Source: Okeania sp. SIO1I7 | GTDB lineage: Bacteria; Cyanobacteriota; Cyanobacteriia; Cyanobacteriales; Microcoleaceae | Length of the DNA stretch: 54,489 bases | Direction of reading: 5' to 3' | Assembly: GCA_010672585.1 (NCBI GenBank) | Contig: JAAHGF010000039.1 | Location: 1 to 54,489 of the forward strand | Shown: positions 37,901 through 47,983 of the stretch, piece after piece | How positions within the stretch are numbered: position 1 is the stretch's first letter | Layout: each line of letters opens with the position of its first letter | Made by a program: the position numbers and the translations under genes | The notes under the pieces: model-generated | What the model was told of the DNA's origin: nothing | Databases searched by the model: none | The model's input: only the letters and a program-made list of their open reading frames with translations

Positions 37901-38680
37901 TTATTTATCCTTAACCTCTTCTTTCATAGGTACAGGAAGTTGAGAAAAATCGGGTAATTTCACAAGTTCCTTTTCTTTTTCTGTAATTGCCAATGGTAGA
38001 CGTAGAGGTTCAGATTTTTCTTCAATTAAATAAGTAGCTACAGGTAATGTTCTTTCTAAATCATCCAATGGTCTAGGAATTACCATTACAGCATTTAATT
38101 CTCCAATTCTTTCTGCTTCGTGCATTCCAGCTTCCACTGCCACTGCCACATTAGAAACCGAACCCCGGACAATCGCAGTACATAAACCTGCACCTGTCGT
38201 TTCATAAGAAGTCAACTGCACATCACCAGCTTTGAGCATTGCGTCACAAGCTCCCACCATTGCAGGAAACCCTCTAGTTTCTATCAGACCCACTGCCTTA
38301 TTTTTAAACTGAGCTGACACTCTACCTTGACACAACTGAAATAAAAGACTGCCAATAGGTAGTACAGCTTCTAAATTAGCTAAAGGTCGAGGAATCACAG
38401 TATGAGAAATAAGTTGTCCAAATTCTTTCGCTGTTTCTGCTCCAGAGTCTATCGCTAGACGAACATCAGCAACACCACCACGAACTACCGCAGTACAATA
38501 TCCACTACCAATTTTTTCGTATCCTACCAGAGTAACCCCAGATGACTTGAGCATCATATCAGCAGTACCAACTATGGCAGGAAAACTCCGAGTTGTGATT
38601 AAACCAAGAGCTGAATCTCCAAAGTTGATTGGGGATTCAAGAGATTCTAGATTATGGTTATTGTGGGTTTGTATTTTCAT
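37901..38680 (-). CDS. ccmO: Carboxysome shell protein CcmO (tandem BMC)
   Basis: The product is 259 residues with two BMC domains: about 23-112 (ALGLITTRSFPAIVGTADMM, GSGYCTAVVRGGVADVRLAI) and about 125-212 ([40 protein letters not shown]). CcmO forms pseudohexameric trimers in the beta-carboxysome shell and is needed for its assembly. A polar tail follows (213-259). The start has AGAGG upstream. It lies 439 bases downstream of ccmN on the same strand, so it is near but perhaps not in the main ccm operon; in many cyanobacteria it is separate. Confidence 0.93.
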   Translation of the reverse strand: MKIQTHNNHNLESLESPINFGDSALGLITTRSFPAIVGTADMMLKSSGVTLVGYEKIGSGYCTAVVRGGVADVRLAIDSGAETAKEFGQLISHTVIPRPLANLEAVLPIGSLLFQLCQGRVSAQFKNKAVGLIETRGFPAMVGACDAMLKAGDVQLTSYETTGAGLCTAIVRGSVSNVAVAVEAGMHEAERIGELNAVMVIPRPLDDLERTLPVATYLIEEKSEPLRLPLAITEKEKELVKLPDFSQLPVPMKEEVKDK

Positions 38681-39119
38681 TTTCTACCTCTTTATTTCGG
38701 CGTAGCAGTGAACCCACCTAAACTCTCTTCAAAATTCTAGCTGATGGTCTTTAGAGCTACTCAGGAAATTTTTATATGAAATTAAAAATATAAATTATTA
38801 TAGTTTACCTGATTAGACTTCACCTGAAAAAGACAAAGAGACTTTAAATAATTTTTTGTCCCTGGATGAGAGTCAAGTTTTATCAGTTAGGTCTCTACGT
38901 TTATCAAATTATATTATATTTTTTTTGAAATTAGCAAGCCCTCTAATATCAAAAAATAGTTGTATTGTCAACTATACAATCGTTGTTTATCTGCTAAAAA
39001 TATGCTGCTCTAAATCAGATTTTTTAGTTTATCTCAACTAGCATTAATAAACAGTAACAAAAATTTCTATGATTCTAGGCGTCTGCTGCCTCTGTGTTTC
39101 CCTTCTCGCTATTACTTGT
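38681..39119. other. Spacer between ccmN and ccmO
   Basis: AT-rich sequence. I see no gene, no known repeat and no clear terminator. It may hold a promoter for ccmO. Confidence 0.5.
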
Positions 39120-40274
39120 CTAATCTTCTTCATCAGGAGGAGAGCTAAGAGAATTTTTATGAGGAAATAAAGTTTTCATCATCCTATTTACATGATTTTG
39201 TCCGTAAATTGGAGTCTTAGTGGTTTCAGGTGTTTCTTCTTGTAATTGAGTTTTAGCCTGCTCAATTTTATTTTGAGTTTCCTCTTCATTTTTAATTTTT
39301 TCTTGGTCTGGTGATGAAGAAGTATTTGTTAATTCTTGATTAACTAGAGCATTAGAATTATCATTTTCAGGCTCAGTTTTTTTGAAAAATTGATAATTAC
39401 TGTTTAGTCCTTGATTATTACTTGGATAATTAAAAGTACTTGTTTGAGCAATATTTTCTTCATCCAATTCAGAAATACTGCCTAATTCCTGATGATTATC
39501 TGGATAATTAAAAGTACTTGTTTGAGCAATATTTTCTTCATTCAATTCAGAACTACTGCCTAATTCCTGATGATTATCTGGATAATTAAAAGTACTTGTT
39601 TGAGCAATATTTTCTTCATTCAATTCAGAACTACTGCCTAATTCCTGATGATTAACTGGAGAATTAACTGGATAATTAAAAGTACTTATTTGAGAAATAT
39701 TTTCCTCACTCAATTCAGAACTACTGCCTAATTCCTGATGATTAACTGGAGGATTAACTGGATAATTAAAAGTACTTATTTGAGAAATATTTTCTTCGCT
39801 CAATTCTGAATTACTGCTTAATTCCAGATCTACTGACAAATCATCATTGCTGTTAGTAGTAGTTGTTATTTGTGGTGTTAAAACTGTTTGAGATAGAGCT
39901 GTAGTAGAATTTTCTAAAATTTGTCGTCCAGACTCTCCTATAATAGAAGTCGGTGGTACAACTTGATTGGGTTCAATATCATGTTCTAAAATCGTTGCCA
40001 CTGAACCAATACAAGCATTAGCCCCTATGTTACTTTTACCAACCACTAAAACTCCTGCACCAATGGTGACTCCTGACTCAACTTCAATGTTGCCCTGGTA
40101 AGCATGGAGAATAACCCCCATACCAATACAAACTCCTGTAGCAATAACTATCTGACAATCAGTAGCAGCTTGGAGAATGACACCAGATGCGATCGCCACA
40201 TTTGGATCGATTTTTACATCACCACTCACAAAAGGCTCATTATTTTCAATAGGTTGTAGTGGTGTAAACTGCAT
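39120..40274 (-). CDS. ccmN: Carboxysome assembly protein CcmN
   Basis: The product is 384 residues, longer than usual. Residues about 1-125 form a left-handed beta-helix of hexapeptide repeats (VAIASGVILQAATDCQIVIA, GVTIGAGVLVVGKSNIGANA) that binds CcmM. A linker (about 150-290) contains five copies of a 26-residue repeat (core IAQTSTFNYPDNHQEL). The C-terminal peptide IYGQNHVNRMMKTLFPHKNS (about 356-375) is the encapsulation peptide that binds the CcmK shell. CcmN thus joins the CcmM-Rubisco core to the shell. The repeat linker is unusual and probably lengthens the tether. AAGGAG lies about 17 bases before the ATG, rather far. Confidence 0.93.
   Translation of the reverse strand: MQFTPLQPIENNEPFVSGDVKIDPNVAIASGVILQAATDCQIVIATGVCIGMGVILHAYQGNIEVESGVTIGAGVLVVGKSNIGANACIGSVATILEHDIEPNQVVPPTSIIGESGRQILENSTTALSQTVLTPQITTTTNSNDDLSVDLELSSNSELSEENISQISTFNYPVNPPVNHQELGSSSELSEENISQISTFNYPVNSPVNHQELGSSSELNEENIAQTSTFNYPDNHQELGSSSELNEENIAQTSTFNYPDNHQELGSISELDEENIAQTSTFNYPSNNQGLNSNYQFFKKTEPENDNSNALVNQELTNTSSSPDQEKIKNEEETQNKIEQAKTQLQEETPETTKTPIYGQNHVNRMMKTLFPHKNSLSSPPDEED
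39420..39830 (-). repeat. 78-bp coding tandem repeat in ccmN
   Basis: Five in-frame copies of about 78 bp encoding GSSSELNEENIAQTSTFNYP and neighbours. Two middle copies are nearly identical at DNA level; two have 12-base insertions coding PVN-type residues. Confidence 0.85.
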
Positions 40275-40478
40275 ACATACTGCTCCATAAAACTCCTTTC
40301 AACTATCGGACTGAAAGCCAAAAGTCATCACTTTGAACTTTTGACTTTCTGTTTTTTTGGCATTGCATAATTGCGGGATGATTTTATCAGAGAGGATCAA
40401 TTATAATCCCCGTGTCTCCGTGTCCCCGTGTCTCCGTTTCAGCCTCAATCATCCCAGTATTCAGCAACGCCGTTTTCT

Positions 40479-42851
40479 TTACTTAGCTTTACCGTTAGGT
40501 TGCTGAATAATCATTTCTAAAACACGGCGTTTAGCTTGAGGGTCGATACCAATTAAGCGGACATATTCTCCCTCGTGTTGAGCTAGAGTTTCCTCAATAG
40601 CTGGGAAAACATCAGCATCACGTTTGCCATTAATTTGAGTATCAGTTTTCCAAGAGCTAGTCTTGAAACGGCGTTGGTCTGCATACTCTGTACCTATTTT
40701 GTAGCCACTCGCAATCAAAGAGCGGACTTGTTCTACAACCTCTTGAGTTAGCTTCTGGGTACTAGCAGTAGCTGTAACACTACTATATGGTTGATAACTA
40801 TTACCTACTCCATTGGAAGTAGTAGCTTGAGTGGCAGGAACTACTTGACGTTTGCCATTTGGCTCCTGAATCAATACTTCTAACACCCGACGTTTGGCCG
40901 CGGTATCAACACCAATTAAACGTACATATTCCCCACTATACTGTGCCAAAGCTGCTTCTAATTCCTCTATTGCTTGTGCAGTAGTCTGTGCGGATATGGG
41001 AGCGCTCTGCCAAGAGCTAGTCTTAAAGCGACGTGCATTAGCGTGTTCTATACCGATGCGATGTCCTTGATTAAATAGTGAACCTACTTGAGTTAAAACT
41101 TCCTGACTTAATCCTGTATTCGCACTACCTTGGCTTGATACACTAGCTTGAGCAGTATTATAAATAGGAGGCTGACTATTGCCTACTCCATTAGAAGTTG
41201 TAGCAACTCCTTGGCGTTTGCCATTGGGTTCCTGAATCAATACTTCCAAAACCCGACGTTTGGCAGCAGGATCAACACCAATTAAACGTACATATTCCCC
41301 ACTATACTGTGCCAAAGCTGCTTCTAATTCCTCTATTGCTTGTGCAGTAGTCTGTGCGGAGATGGGAGCGCTCTGCCAAGAGCTAGTCTTAAAGCGACGT
41401 GCATTAGCGTGTTCTATACTGATGCGATATCCTTGATTAAATAGTGAACCTACTTGATCTAAAACTTCCTGACTTAATCCTGTATTGACCGCACTACCTT
41501 GGCTATTTGCAGTGGTTTTAGCAGTGAAAGAGGCAACAGCAGATTGCTTAATAGGGCGATCGCCTGGTTGTTGAACTAATGTTTCTACAACACGACGTCT
41601 AGCTACAGGGTCAACACCTATCAAACGTACATATTCACTGCTATGTTCTGCCAAAAACTGTTCTATAGCTGGCAATACTTGTGAGGCACTGGTTTCTGAA
41701 ATAGTCGGACCATTTTGCCAAGAGCTAGTTTTAAAGCGACGTTCATTGGCATACTCAGTGCTAATTTTGTATCCTTGAGATAGCAAGGAGTTTACTTGGC
41801 CTGCAATTTCTGGAGTTAATCCTGTGGTATTTGTTGTAGCAGACTGACCACCAAAAGCAGCGGGAACACTATAGTTACCAGTAGTCGATTTTTGAGTAAT
41901 TTTTTTGCCATCAGGCCGTTGAATCATAATTGGAGAAATTCGGCGTTTGGCTTTGGGGTCAATACCAAATAGACGTACATACTCTCCAGCGTGTTCTTCG
42001 ACACAAGCTTCTAAAGCTGTTATTACTTCTGAGGAATTTTTGCTTTGAATTGGAGAACAAGTTTTCCAGGAACCAGTTCTGAAGCGACGAGCATCAGCGT
42101 GTTCTGTGCCAATATCGTATCCCTGGGATACTAGCTGTCTTACTTGAGCAACTACTTCTGGGCTTAAAGAACCAGTTGCTACAGAAGATTTGTAACTGTA
42201 ACCGTTACCGTTACCGTAATTACTATTCATTTCAGTTTTAATAGGTGTAATACAGGAGACATTGTCTGCACAGAGATAACCTTGTCGTAAAGATTCGTTA
42301 ATTCCCACCACATGATGGCTAAATTCTAGATCTGCTGGTTGTACGTCTGGCAAACGGTCTGCTTGCTGTTGATTTGTAATAATTGCTCCTGAAGGTACAT
42401 ACTTACCGGGAGCAATTTCTACGTCTTGGATGAGAGCATGGAGCATCACGATGCAGCCTTCACCAATACGGGCATTAAATACCGTAGAGCGAAAGCCGAT
42501 AAAAGACTCATCCCCGATATAGCACGGGCCGTGAATTAGAGCTTTGTGGGTGATAGAAACATCTTTACCTATCCATACAGAATAGTGTTGGTTGTCGTCT
42601 CCTACTACTCTTCCTTGTTCTAGGCCGTGGATCACTACTCCATCTTGGATATTGGTTCCTGCACCGATAAAGAAGGGAGTTCCTTCATCAGCACGAATTG
42701 ATGTACCGGGAGCTACTAATACATGGGAACCGATACTAACATCTCCAATTATGTTAGAACAGTAGTGAACGTAAGCTGTCTTATCAATCTTGGGCTTCGC
42801 CAAGTCTTTTGACCAGGGGGTCGGTGGAGCCGCTTCGTTGCGACGTGGCAT
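40479..42851 (-). CDS. ccmM: Carboxysome scaffold protein CcmM with five Rubisco small-subunit-like modules
   Basis: The product is 790 residues. Residues about 1-200 are a gamma-carbonic anhydrase-like beta-helix ([40 protein letters not shown]) that binds CcmN. Five small-subunit-like modules follow (about 230-320, 345-435, 455-545, 575-665, 695-785), each with a core such as [19 protein letters not shown]; the modules bind and condense Rubisco. Modules 3 and 4 are nearly identical, a recent duplication. A shorter form starting before module 1 is known in other species; ATG near 42228 ([11 protein letters not shown]) is a candidate internal start, without a strong ribosome binding site. The main ATG has AAGGAG nine bases upstream. 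Second to last in the ccm operon. Confidence 0.96.
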   Translation of the reverse strand: MPRRNEAAPPTPWSKDLAKPKIDKTAYVHYCSNIIGDVSIGSHVLVAPGTSIRADEGTPFFIGAGTNIQDGVVIHGLEQGRVVGDDNQHYSVWIGKDVSITHKALIHGPCYIGDESFIGFRSTVFNARIGEGCIVMLHALIQDVEIAPGKYVPSGAIITNQQQADRLPDVQPADLEFSHHVVGINESLRQGYLCADNVSCITPIKTEMNSNYGNGNGYSYKSSVATGSLSPEVVAQVRQLVSQGYDIGTEHADARRFRTGSWKTCSPIQSKNSSEVITALEACVEEHAGEYVRLFGIDPKAKRRISPIMIQRPDGKKITQKSTTGNYSVPAAFGGQSATTNTTGLTPEIAGQVNSLLSQGYKISTEYANERRFKTSSWQNGPTISETSASQVLPAIEQFLAEHSSEYVRLIGVDPVARRRVVETLVQQPGDRPIKQSAVASFTAKTTANSQGSAVNTGLSQEVLDQVGSLFNQGYRISIEHANARRFKTSSWQSAPISAQTTAQAIEELEAALAQYSGEYVRLIGVDPAAKRRVLEVLIQEPNGKRQGVATTSNGVGNSQPPIYNTAQASVSSQGSANTGLSQEVLTQVGSLFNQGHRIGIEHANARRFKTSSWQSAPISAQTTAQAIEELEAALAQYSGEYVRLIGVDTAAKRRVLEVLIQEPNGKRQVVPATQATTSNGVGNSYQPYSSVTATASTQKLTQEVVEQVRSLIASGYKIGTEYADQRRFKTSSWKTDTQINGKRDADVFPAIEETLAQHEGEYVRLIGIDPQAKRRVLEMIIQQPNGKAK

Positions 42852-43374
42852 ATTTTTTTTTCTCCTTAAGCTAAATGTTGGGTGTTGGTATATTTAAGTA
42901 AATGTCTTGCAGTTCAAGATTTCAACATCCAACTGTTAAGTTTTAGACAGCATTTTCCTAGACATTTATCGACAACTGTGGACAAAATGTAACGGAAAAC
43001 GTCTAAATACAGAAGCTCTGCCCGAATTTAGCAACCTACGAGCAACAGTTGGTGTGCAAGGTTGTAATGGTTTTTTGTTTGTATCTATGACAAAAACGTA
43101 ATTAGTATTAGACATTGTGGTGTCTATTCCTTTTCAGTAAAGTGTTCTTCGATCATGTTGGCCAGGCTTGTTCATGCTTCTGATACTATCGGTACAAAAC
43201 CCACTTCCGATTATCGCACTTTAACGATTTCCTTAATCAGGAGCGACTATGAGTATGTTGGAGTTCGCATACGGTATTCGTGACCTGCCAACGTAGTCAG
43301 TACTGACTCGATCTGCAACCTTTGAGAGACAATCTTAGAAATGTCCTTTCTTTGGCTAGGTTTTTCAAAGGTGT
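42852..43374. other. Spacer between ccmL and ccmM
   Basis: 523 bases with no gene seen and no MITE. AAGGAG near its minus-strand end serves ccmM. The length suggests a separate promoter or leader for ccmM. Confidence 0.45.
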
Positions 43375-43677
43375 TTAACGATATTGGTCTTTTTTACCGT
43401 AGATCATGCTATTGTCCACTGTGACTGTGTCAATAATTGCGACTACTCTGGCATCTATAGGCAGTTGTTCACTACGAGGTATTTCACGAGCTGCTCCGCC
43501 GCGGCTAACCAGAACCCATTCATCTATTCCGGCTCCGACATTATCGGCAGCTACTTCATATTTAGGCAGTGAATGGCCTTTTTCGTCTATGAATTGCAGC
43601 AGAAGTAGCTTTGTTCCTTGTAAACTAGGCTCTTTTTGGGTGCTAACAACAGTGCCACGAACTTTGGCAATTTGCAT
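43375..43677 (-). CDS. ccmL: Carboxysome vertex protein CcmL
   Basis: The product is 100 residues, the typical EutN/CcmL length. It begins MQIAKVRGTVVSTQKEPSLQ and contains ADNVGAGIDEWVLVSRGGAA with the conserved glycine-rich turn. CcmL forms pentamers that cap the twelve vertices of the shell. It is between ccmK1 and ccmM in the usual order. The start has TAGAGA upstream. Complete and unremarkable. Confidence 0.95.
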   Translation of the reverse strand: MQIAKVRGTVVSTQKEPSLQGTKLLLLQFIDEKGHSLPKYEVAADNVGAGIDEWVLVSRGGAAREIPRSEQLPIDARVVAIIDTVTVDNSMIYGKKDQYR

Positions 43678-44226
43678 GATCTCTAATTTAATTACATGAT
43701 TTCAGATATTAGATTTTAGATTGAAACCTCAAAAGTTGTTCTTCACTCTCAGTTTGATTATGTGCTAGAATTTATTCACTAATATTTCCTGCTTCTACCC
43801 AGAAGTGCCAATTTTTTCTAGTCTGTAGGAAGTCATGGTCATGCTTGACTGCCATAACATACCTTTCAGCTTTCAGTCAATATTGACTAATAATCACTGA
43901 AGGCTTTGATATATTAATAGCTGCATCCTTAAGATATTTATCACATCTGAAAAATTGCAGCTTTCAGCGATCGGACTAAAAACAGAAACTATTTTACAAT
44001 TCTACAATCAGGATTGAGGATTTAATAAAATCCAGAAGTTCACTAATGGAACTATATCTGTTGAAGGTATACTCCATTTAACTCTTGTAGATAATAAAAT
44101 CCTCATTCCCAAGAATACAGCTTTTCAAAGTAGGAAACTTATCTACTGCTGTTTTACTCTAGGAAACACTTTCTAGGTAAATTATCTTTTTCAGTTCAAT
44201 CTCAAAACCTGCTATCCACAATCAAG
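43678..44226. other. Spacer between ccmK1 and ccmL
   Basis: 549 bases without a gene or a recognised repeat family. Long for an operon spacer; a promoter or processing site is possible but none is evident. Confidence 0.45.
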
Positions 44227-44568
44227 TTATGTTCTGTTTACTGGACGAATAGAAGATGTGCTGTCACGAAATTGTTCTACTTCTTCTGTATAACGAATAG
44301 GTAAAACATACTCTAGGTTTTCATGGGGACGAGCGATGATATGGGTAGACATTGTTTGGCCTCCATTCACCCGCTTGACGTTATCAACTCCTGCTGCTAC
44401 TGAAGCTTGTACTTCAGATACATCTCCGCGAATGATTACAGTTACCCGACCACTACCAATTTTTTCATAGCCAACAAGGGTGACTCGTGCAGCTTTCACC
44501 ATTGCATCTGCTGCTTCTACGACTGCTGGAAAGCCTAGGGTTTCTACCATCCCGACGGCAATTGACAT
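44227..44568 (-). CDS. ccmK1: Carboxysome shell protein CcmK1
   Basis: The product is 113 residues, one BMC domain ([20 protein letters not shown] to [17 protein letters not shown]). The pore motif KIGSGR and the basic edge residues are present, as in shell hexamers that form the carboxysome facets. The C-terminal extension [13 protein letters not shown] resembles that of CcmK1 rather than CcmK2. GGAG lies upstream of the ATG. It is about 434 bases downstream of ccmK2 and co-directional with ccmL, M and N. Confidence 0.93.
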   Translation of the reverse strand: MSIAVGMVETLGFPAVVEAADAMVKAARVTLVGYEKIGSGRVTVIIRGDVSEVQASVAAGVDNVKRVNGGQTMSTHIIARPHENLEYVLPIRYTEEVEQFRDSTSSIRPVNRT

Positions 44569-45002
44569 TATTCTTACTCCGTGATATTCTTTTACTTTAC
44601 TTGTATATGTATTGACTTTTCCTAGCTATAGTTATTTGGAATAATAATTGCTTTTCCAAATAATACCTTAAGTTGGGGAGCGATTAATTCCTAAATTTAC
44701 TAGAATTTTAGATGATAATTTTTGCATGCTTTCCCTGGAATGGGCAATCTCTTGATAATGATTGCCCTAAAATCTTAGGGTAAAGTTGGTGTTTTTTTCT
44801 CACAGAACCTAAAGCACGATCTTAAAGCTTGTGAAACTCAAGCATTTTTAGTTACAGATGTATATGTTTTGATCTGCAAAATTACTTAGCTCTAAGACTT
44901 TAATCATTATTTTTACTTTTATCTGCAAAAAAAATTTTTTATCTACCAGTTCTAGTCAAAATATTTGTAGTAATTCTCCCTGCCTCAAATGAGTCTTTCT
45001 CA
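44569..45002. other. Spacer between ccmK2 and ccmK1
   Basis: 434 bases with no gene or known repeat seen. GGAGTAAG near the end serves ccmK1. Confidence 0.45.
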
Positions 45003-45314
45003 CTAATAAGTTCGGAACTGATCGACTTCTTCAGTATATCGAATTGGCAATACATATTCTAAGTTTTCGTGGGGACGAGCGATGATATGAGTTGATACTA
45101 CCTCTCCACCGTTAACTCGTTTGGCTGATTCTATACCTGCAGCAACAGAAGCTTGTACTTCCGATACATCTCCTCGGACAATTACTGTTACACGAGCGCT
45201 ACCAATTTTTTCGTAACCTACCAGAGTAACTCTAGCCGCTTTAACCATCGCATCAGCAGCTTCTACTACTGCTGGAAATCCTCTAGTTTCAATCATTCCT
45301 ACCGCAATTGGCAT
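45003..45314 (-). CDS. ccmK2: Carboxysome shell protein CcmK2
   Basis: The product is 103 residues, one BMC domain ([20 protein letters not shown] to [13 protein letters not shown]). KIGSAR replaces the more usual KIGSGR at the pore, a small change. The short C-terminus fits CcmK2, the major facet protein. AGGAG lies eight bases before the ATG. First gene of the ccm operon and divergent from ndhF, with 393 bases between. Confidence 0.93.
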   Translation of the reverse strand: MPIAVGMIETRGFPAVVEAADAMVKAARVTLVGYEKIGSARVTVIVRGDVSEVQASVAAGIESAKRVNGGEVVSTHIIARPHENLEYVLPIRYTEEVDQFRTY

Positions 45315-45707
45315 TTTTTTTTCTCCTATTGACCAATAGTTAACTTAAGCATTGAGGCCAGTGTTGTCTCCAGATAGTTTTCAAGGGAATTCCCATTATT
45401 ATGATTAAATCTATCAAATGCTATAGTTTTAGCATAGAGAAACATGGCATCGTTGACAATAGCAACTATCATCATAATTCATAATTGCAGCTATATAGAA
45501 AAATAAATTTCCTAAGATTGAAATCTTTGGACTTAATTATGAATTCAGCGATCCTCAACCTCCACAGACCAATCCTAAATTTTTTTTTATTACTTTTGAA
45601 ACCAACCTCCGTAAGCAGAAAAAAATCAGTATATATACTCACTAATAAGTAGAACCTATGTTAATAATATATATTTATTTTTAACAGTAAAAGTAAATAA
45701 ATAATAA
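45315..45707. promoter_or_regulatory. Divergent ccm / ndhF promoter region
   Basis: The two divergent carbon-acquisition genes face away from this 393-base gap, so both promoters should lie here. It is AT-rich and free of the MITEs common elsewhere. LysR-type regulators (CcmR/NdhR, CmpR) act at such sites in other species, but I cannot point to a specific operator. Confidence 0.5.
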
Positions 45708-47552
45708 ATGATAGAATTTCTGACTGAAAACTGTTGGTGGATACCTTTTTATGGCTTAGTTGGAGCAATTTTGACTATACCCTGGTCAACAGGGATGATC
45801 CAACGCACGGGACCACGGCCAGCGGCTTATTTTAATATCTTGATGACTTTAGTGGCCTTTATTCATGGTTCCATTGTTTATCAAGCTGTCTGGAACCAAG
45901 AACCACGAGAAATCATATTCAACTGGCTACAAACGGCAGACCTCAACTTGTCTTTTGCCTTTAATATCTCATCTGTAACCGTTGGAGCAATGGATGTTGT
46001 GACGGGTTTCAGTCTATTAGCCCAACTTTATGCCTTGGGATATTTAGAAAAGGATTGGGCATTAGCCAGATTTTTTGGACTAATGGGATTTTTTGAGGCA
46101 GCAATGAGTGGCTTAACAATTAGCGACTCTTTGTTCATTTCCTATGCTTTGCTGGAAATGCTGACTCTTTCTACTTATTTGTTAGTAGGTTTCTGGTATG
46201 CTCAACCCCTGGTCGTAACAGCAGCTAGAGATGCTTTTTTAACGAAGCGGGTCGGAGATGTTTTACTACTTATGGGAGTAGTTGCCATATCAGCTTTGGC
46301 TGGCAGTATGAATTTTACTGACTTATATGAATGGGCTGAAAGAGTAGAACTTTCTCCGATTACAGGTAATTTGTTAGGATTGGCTTTGATTGCGGGGCCA
46401 ATAGGTAAATGCGCTCAATTTCCTCTGCATCTATGGTTGGATGAGGCCATGGAAGGGCCAAATCCAGCTTCGATTTTGCGGAACACTGTGGTGGTTGCCA
46501 TTGGAGCTTATGTACTGATCCAAATGCAGCCGATTTTAATTATTGCCCCTATAGCTCTAGATGTATTAGTGGCGGTTGGAACTGTAACGGCGATCGGAGC
46601 TTCTCTAGTTGCTTTGGCTCAAATTGACCTGAAGCGTGCCTTGTCTCATTCTACCAGTGCTTACCTTGGTTTAGTATTTATTTCTGTTGGTACACAATGG
46701 ACTGGTTTTGGCTTGCTATTACTTTTGGCTCATTGCATTGCTAAAGCACTATTATTTATGAGTGCTGGGGGTGTAATATTGACTACTAATAGCCAAGACC
46801 TTACAGAGATGGGGGGGTTGTGGTCTCGAATGCCAGTTACTACAAGTTCTTTTTTAGTAGGCACTGCTGGTTTAATAGGGTTATTACCTTTAGGGGGTTT
46901 CTGGGCGTTACGCCAAGGTTTGGATGTGTTTTGGATTATCGATCCTTGGGTTGTACCTGTTTTGTTATTTGTTAATTTCTTGACTGCTTTAAATTTAACC
47001 CGTGTTTACCGTTTGGTGTTCTTGGGTGAATCTCAGCCGAAAACGAAACGCGCACCAGAAGTTCCCTGGCCGATGGCTGTGCCTATGGTATCTTTAATTA
47101 TCATTACTCTACTAACACCGATAATAATGCAACGGTTATCACTATTACCTGACTGGGGTTATATTAATTTAGCTGTTGTCATTTTGTTAGTTGCATCTGG
47201 TTTGATTGGTGTTATTCTTGGCAGCGTGATGGAGTTAGGTAGAAGTTGGTCTCGACCAATATATGCTCCTTTGCGTTTTGTTCAAGATTTGCTTGCTTAT
47301 GATTTCTATATCGCTCGCTTCTACAATGTAACTGTGGTATTTGCGGTTAGTCAACTCTCAAGGTTAAATGCTTGGGTTGACCGTTATATTGTTGATGGAG
47401 TTGTTAATTTAGTTGGCTTGGCAACGATTTTTAGTGGGGAGGGTTTGAAGTATGGGGTGTCTGGTAAAGGTCAATCTTATGTGCTTACTATTTTGATAGG
47501 GGTTGGTGTATTGGGGGTTTTGGCGCTGTGGTTGATTGATTTTAGTTTTTGA
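45708..47552 (+). CDS. ndhF: NDH-1 subunit NdhF of CO2-uptake type (NdhF4-like)
   Basis: The product is 614 residues with many membrane helices of the complex I antiporter fold: SDSLFISYALLEMLTLSTYL, ARDAFLTKRVGDVLLLMGVV, GKCAQFPLHLWLDEAMEGPN and LAQIDLKRALSHSTSAYLGL carry the conserved lysines and glutamates of the proton path. It is shorter than respiratory NdhF1, as for NdhF3/NdhF4, which with NdhD3/4 and CupA/B convert CO2 to bicarbonate at the thylakoid membrane. The position divergent from ccmK2 matches the ndhF4 arrangement I recall from filamentous species. Unusually, no ndhD or cup gene follows; repeats and an MFS gene do. No clear ribosome binding site. GAAGGAA heptamers start directly after the stop. 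Confidence 0.88.
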   Translation: MIEFLTENCWWIPFYGLVGAILTIPWSTGMIQRTGPRPAAYFNILMTLVAFIHGSIVYQAVWNQEPREIIFNWLQTADLNLSFAFNISSVTVGAMDVVTGFSLLAQLYALGYLEKDWALARFFGLMGFFEAAMSGLTISDSLFISYALLEMLTLSTYLLVGFWYAQPLVVTAARDAFLTKRVGDVLLLMGVVAISALAGSMNFTDLYEWAERVELSPITGNLLGLALIAGPIGKCAQFPLHLWLDEAMEGPNPASILRNTVVVAIGAYVLIQMQPILIIAPIALDVLVAVGTVTAIGASLVALAQIDLKRALSHSTSAYLGLVFISVGTQWTGFGLLLLLAHCIAKALLFMSAGGVILTTNSQDLTEMGGLWSRMPVTTSSFLVGTAGLIGLLPLGGFWALRQGLDVFWIIDPWVVPVLLFVNFLTALNLTRVYRLVFLGESQPKTKRAPEVPWPMAVPMVSLIIITLLTPIIMQRLSLLPDWGYINLAVVILLVASGLIGVILGSVMELGRSWSRPIYAPLRFVQDLLAYDFYIARFYNVTVVFAVSQLSRLNAWVDRYIVDGVVNLVGLATIFSGEGLKYGVSGKGQSYVLTILIGVGVLGVLALWLIDFSF

Positions 47553-47733
47553 AGTAAGGAAGAAGGAAGAAGGAAGAAGGAAGAAGGAAGAAGGAAGAAG
47601 GCAGAAGGCAGAAGGGTTAGAGCTGAATTTGAAAACGTTTTGGTATTATTGCTTTTACCCAAGTTCTTATCCATAAATATTCAAACATTTCTTCCTGTTC
47701 CTTATTCCCTATTTTCTGGAGATATCTATTATC

Positions 47734-47825
47734 AGGACTTATGCAGTAGAACGTATTTCCGTCCGAAGCGACCGACAGGGAAACAATCTCAAATACTACT
47801 TTTTTGTATCTCGTGCGTAAGTCCT
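47734..47825. mobile_element. M6 inverted-repeat element (MITE-like)
   Basis: AGGACTTATGCA (47734-47745) and TGCGTAAGTCCT (47814-47825) are 12-bp inverted ends with one mismatch around a 68-base core. I recall similar AGGACTTACGCA ends in cyanobacterial repeats. Confidence 0.65.
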
Positions 47826-47966
47826 ATTATATTAAACCTAAGTTTTGAGTCTTTATAAAGGTTTTCACATAGGTAAACTACAAAACTTGTGCTCTCTGCT
47901 TTTAAGCCAAAATCTCTGTATTTTATGTTAATTAAAACTGTCTACTCCCTAACTCCCTACTCCCTA

Positions 47967-47982
47967 TTTTCTGGAGATGTCT
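47967..47982 (+). promoter_or_regulatory. MITE-derived ribosome binding site for the MFS gene
   Basis: TTTTCTGGAGATGTCT equals an M3 MITE end. Its GGAG (47973-47976) lies seven bases before the ATG of the MFS gene, the right distance for a Shine-Dalgarno. Confidence 0.6.
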
Positions 47983-47983
47983 T

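Larger units (their letters stand above)
47553..47983. other. Repeat spacer between ndhF and the MFS gene
   Basis: GAAGGAA heptamers (about 47555-47612); an M3-like solo end (TTTTCTGGAGATATCTATTA, 47712-47731); an M6 inverted-repeat element (47734-47825); CTCCCTA heptamers (about 47943-47968); and a second M3 solo end (47967-47982) that runs into the MFS start. No gene is seen. This is where ndhD/cup genes might have been expected. Confidence 0.6.

Noticed and set aside
38856-39041. A 61-codon frame between ccmO and ccmN
   Set aside because: No start signal, no recognisable composition, and on the opposite strand to the ccm genes.
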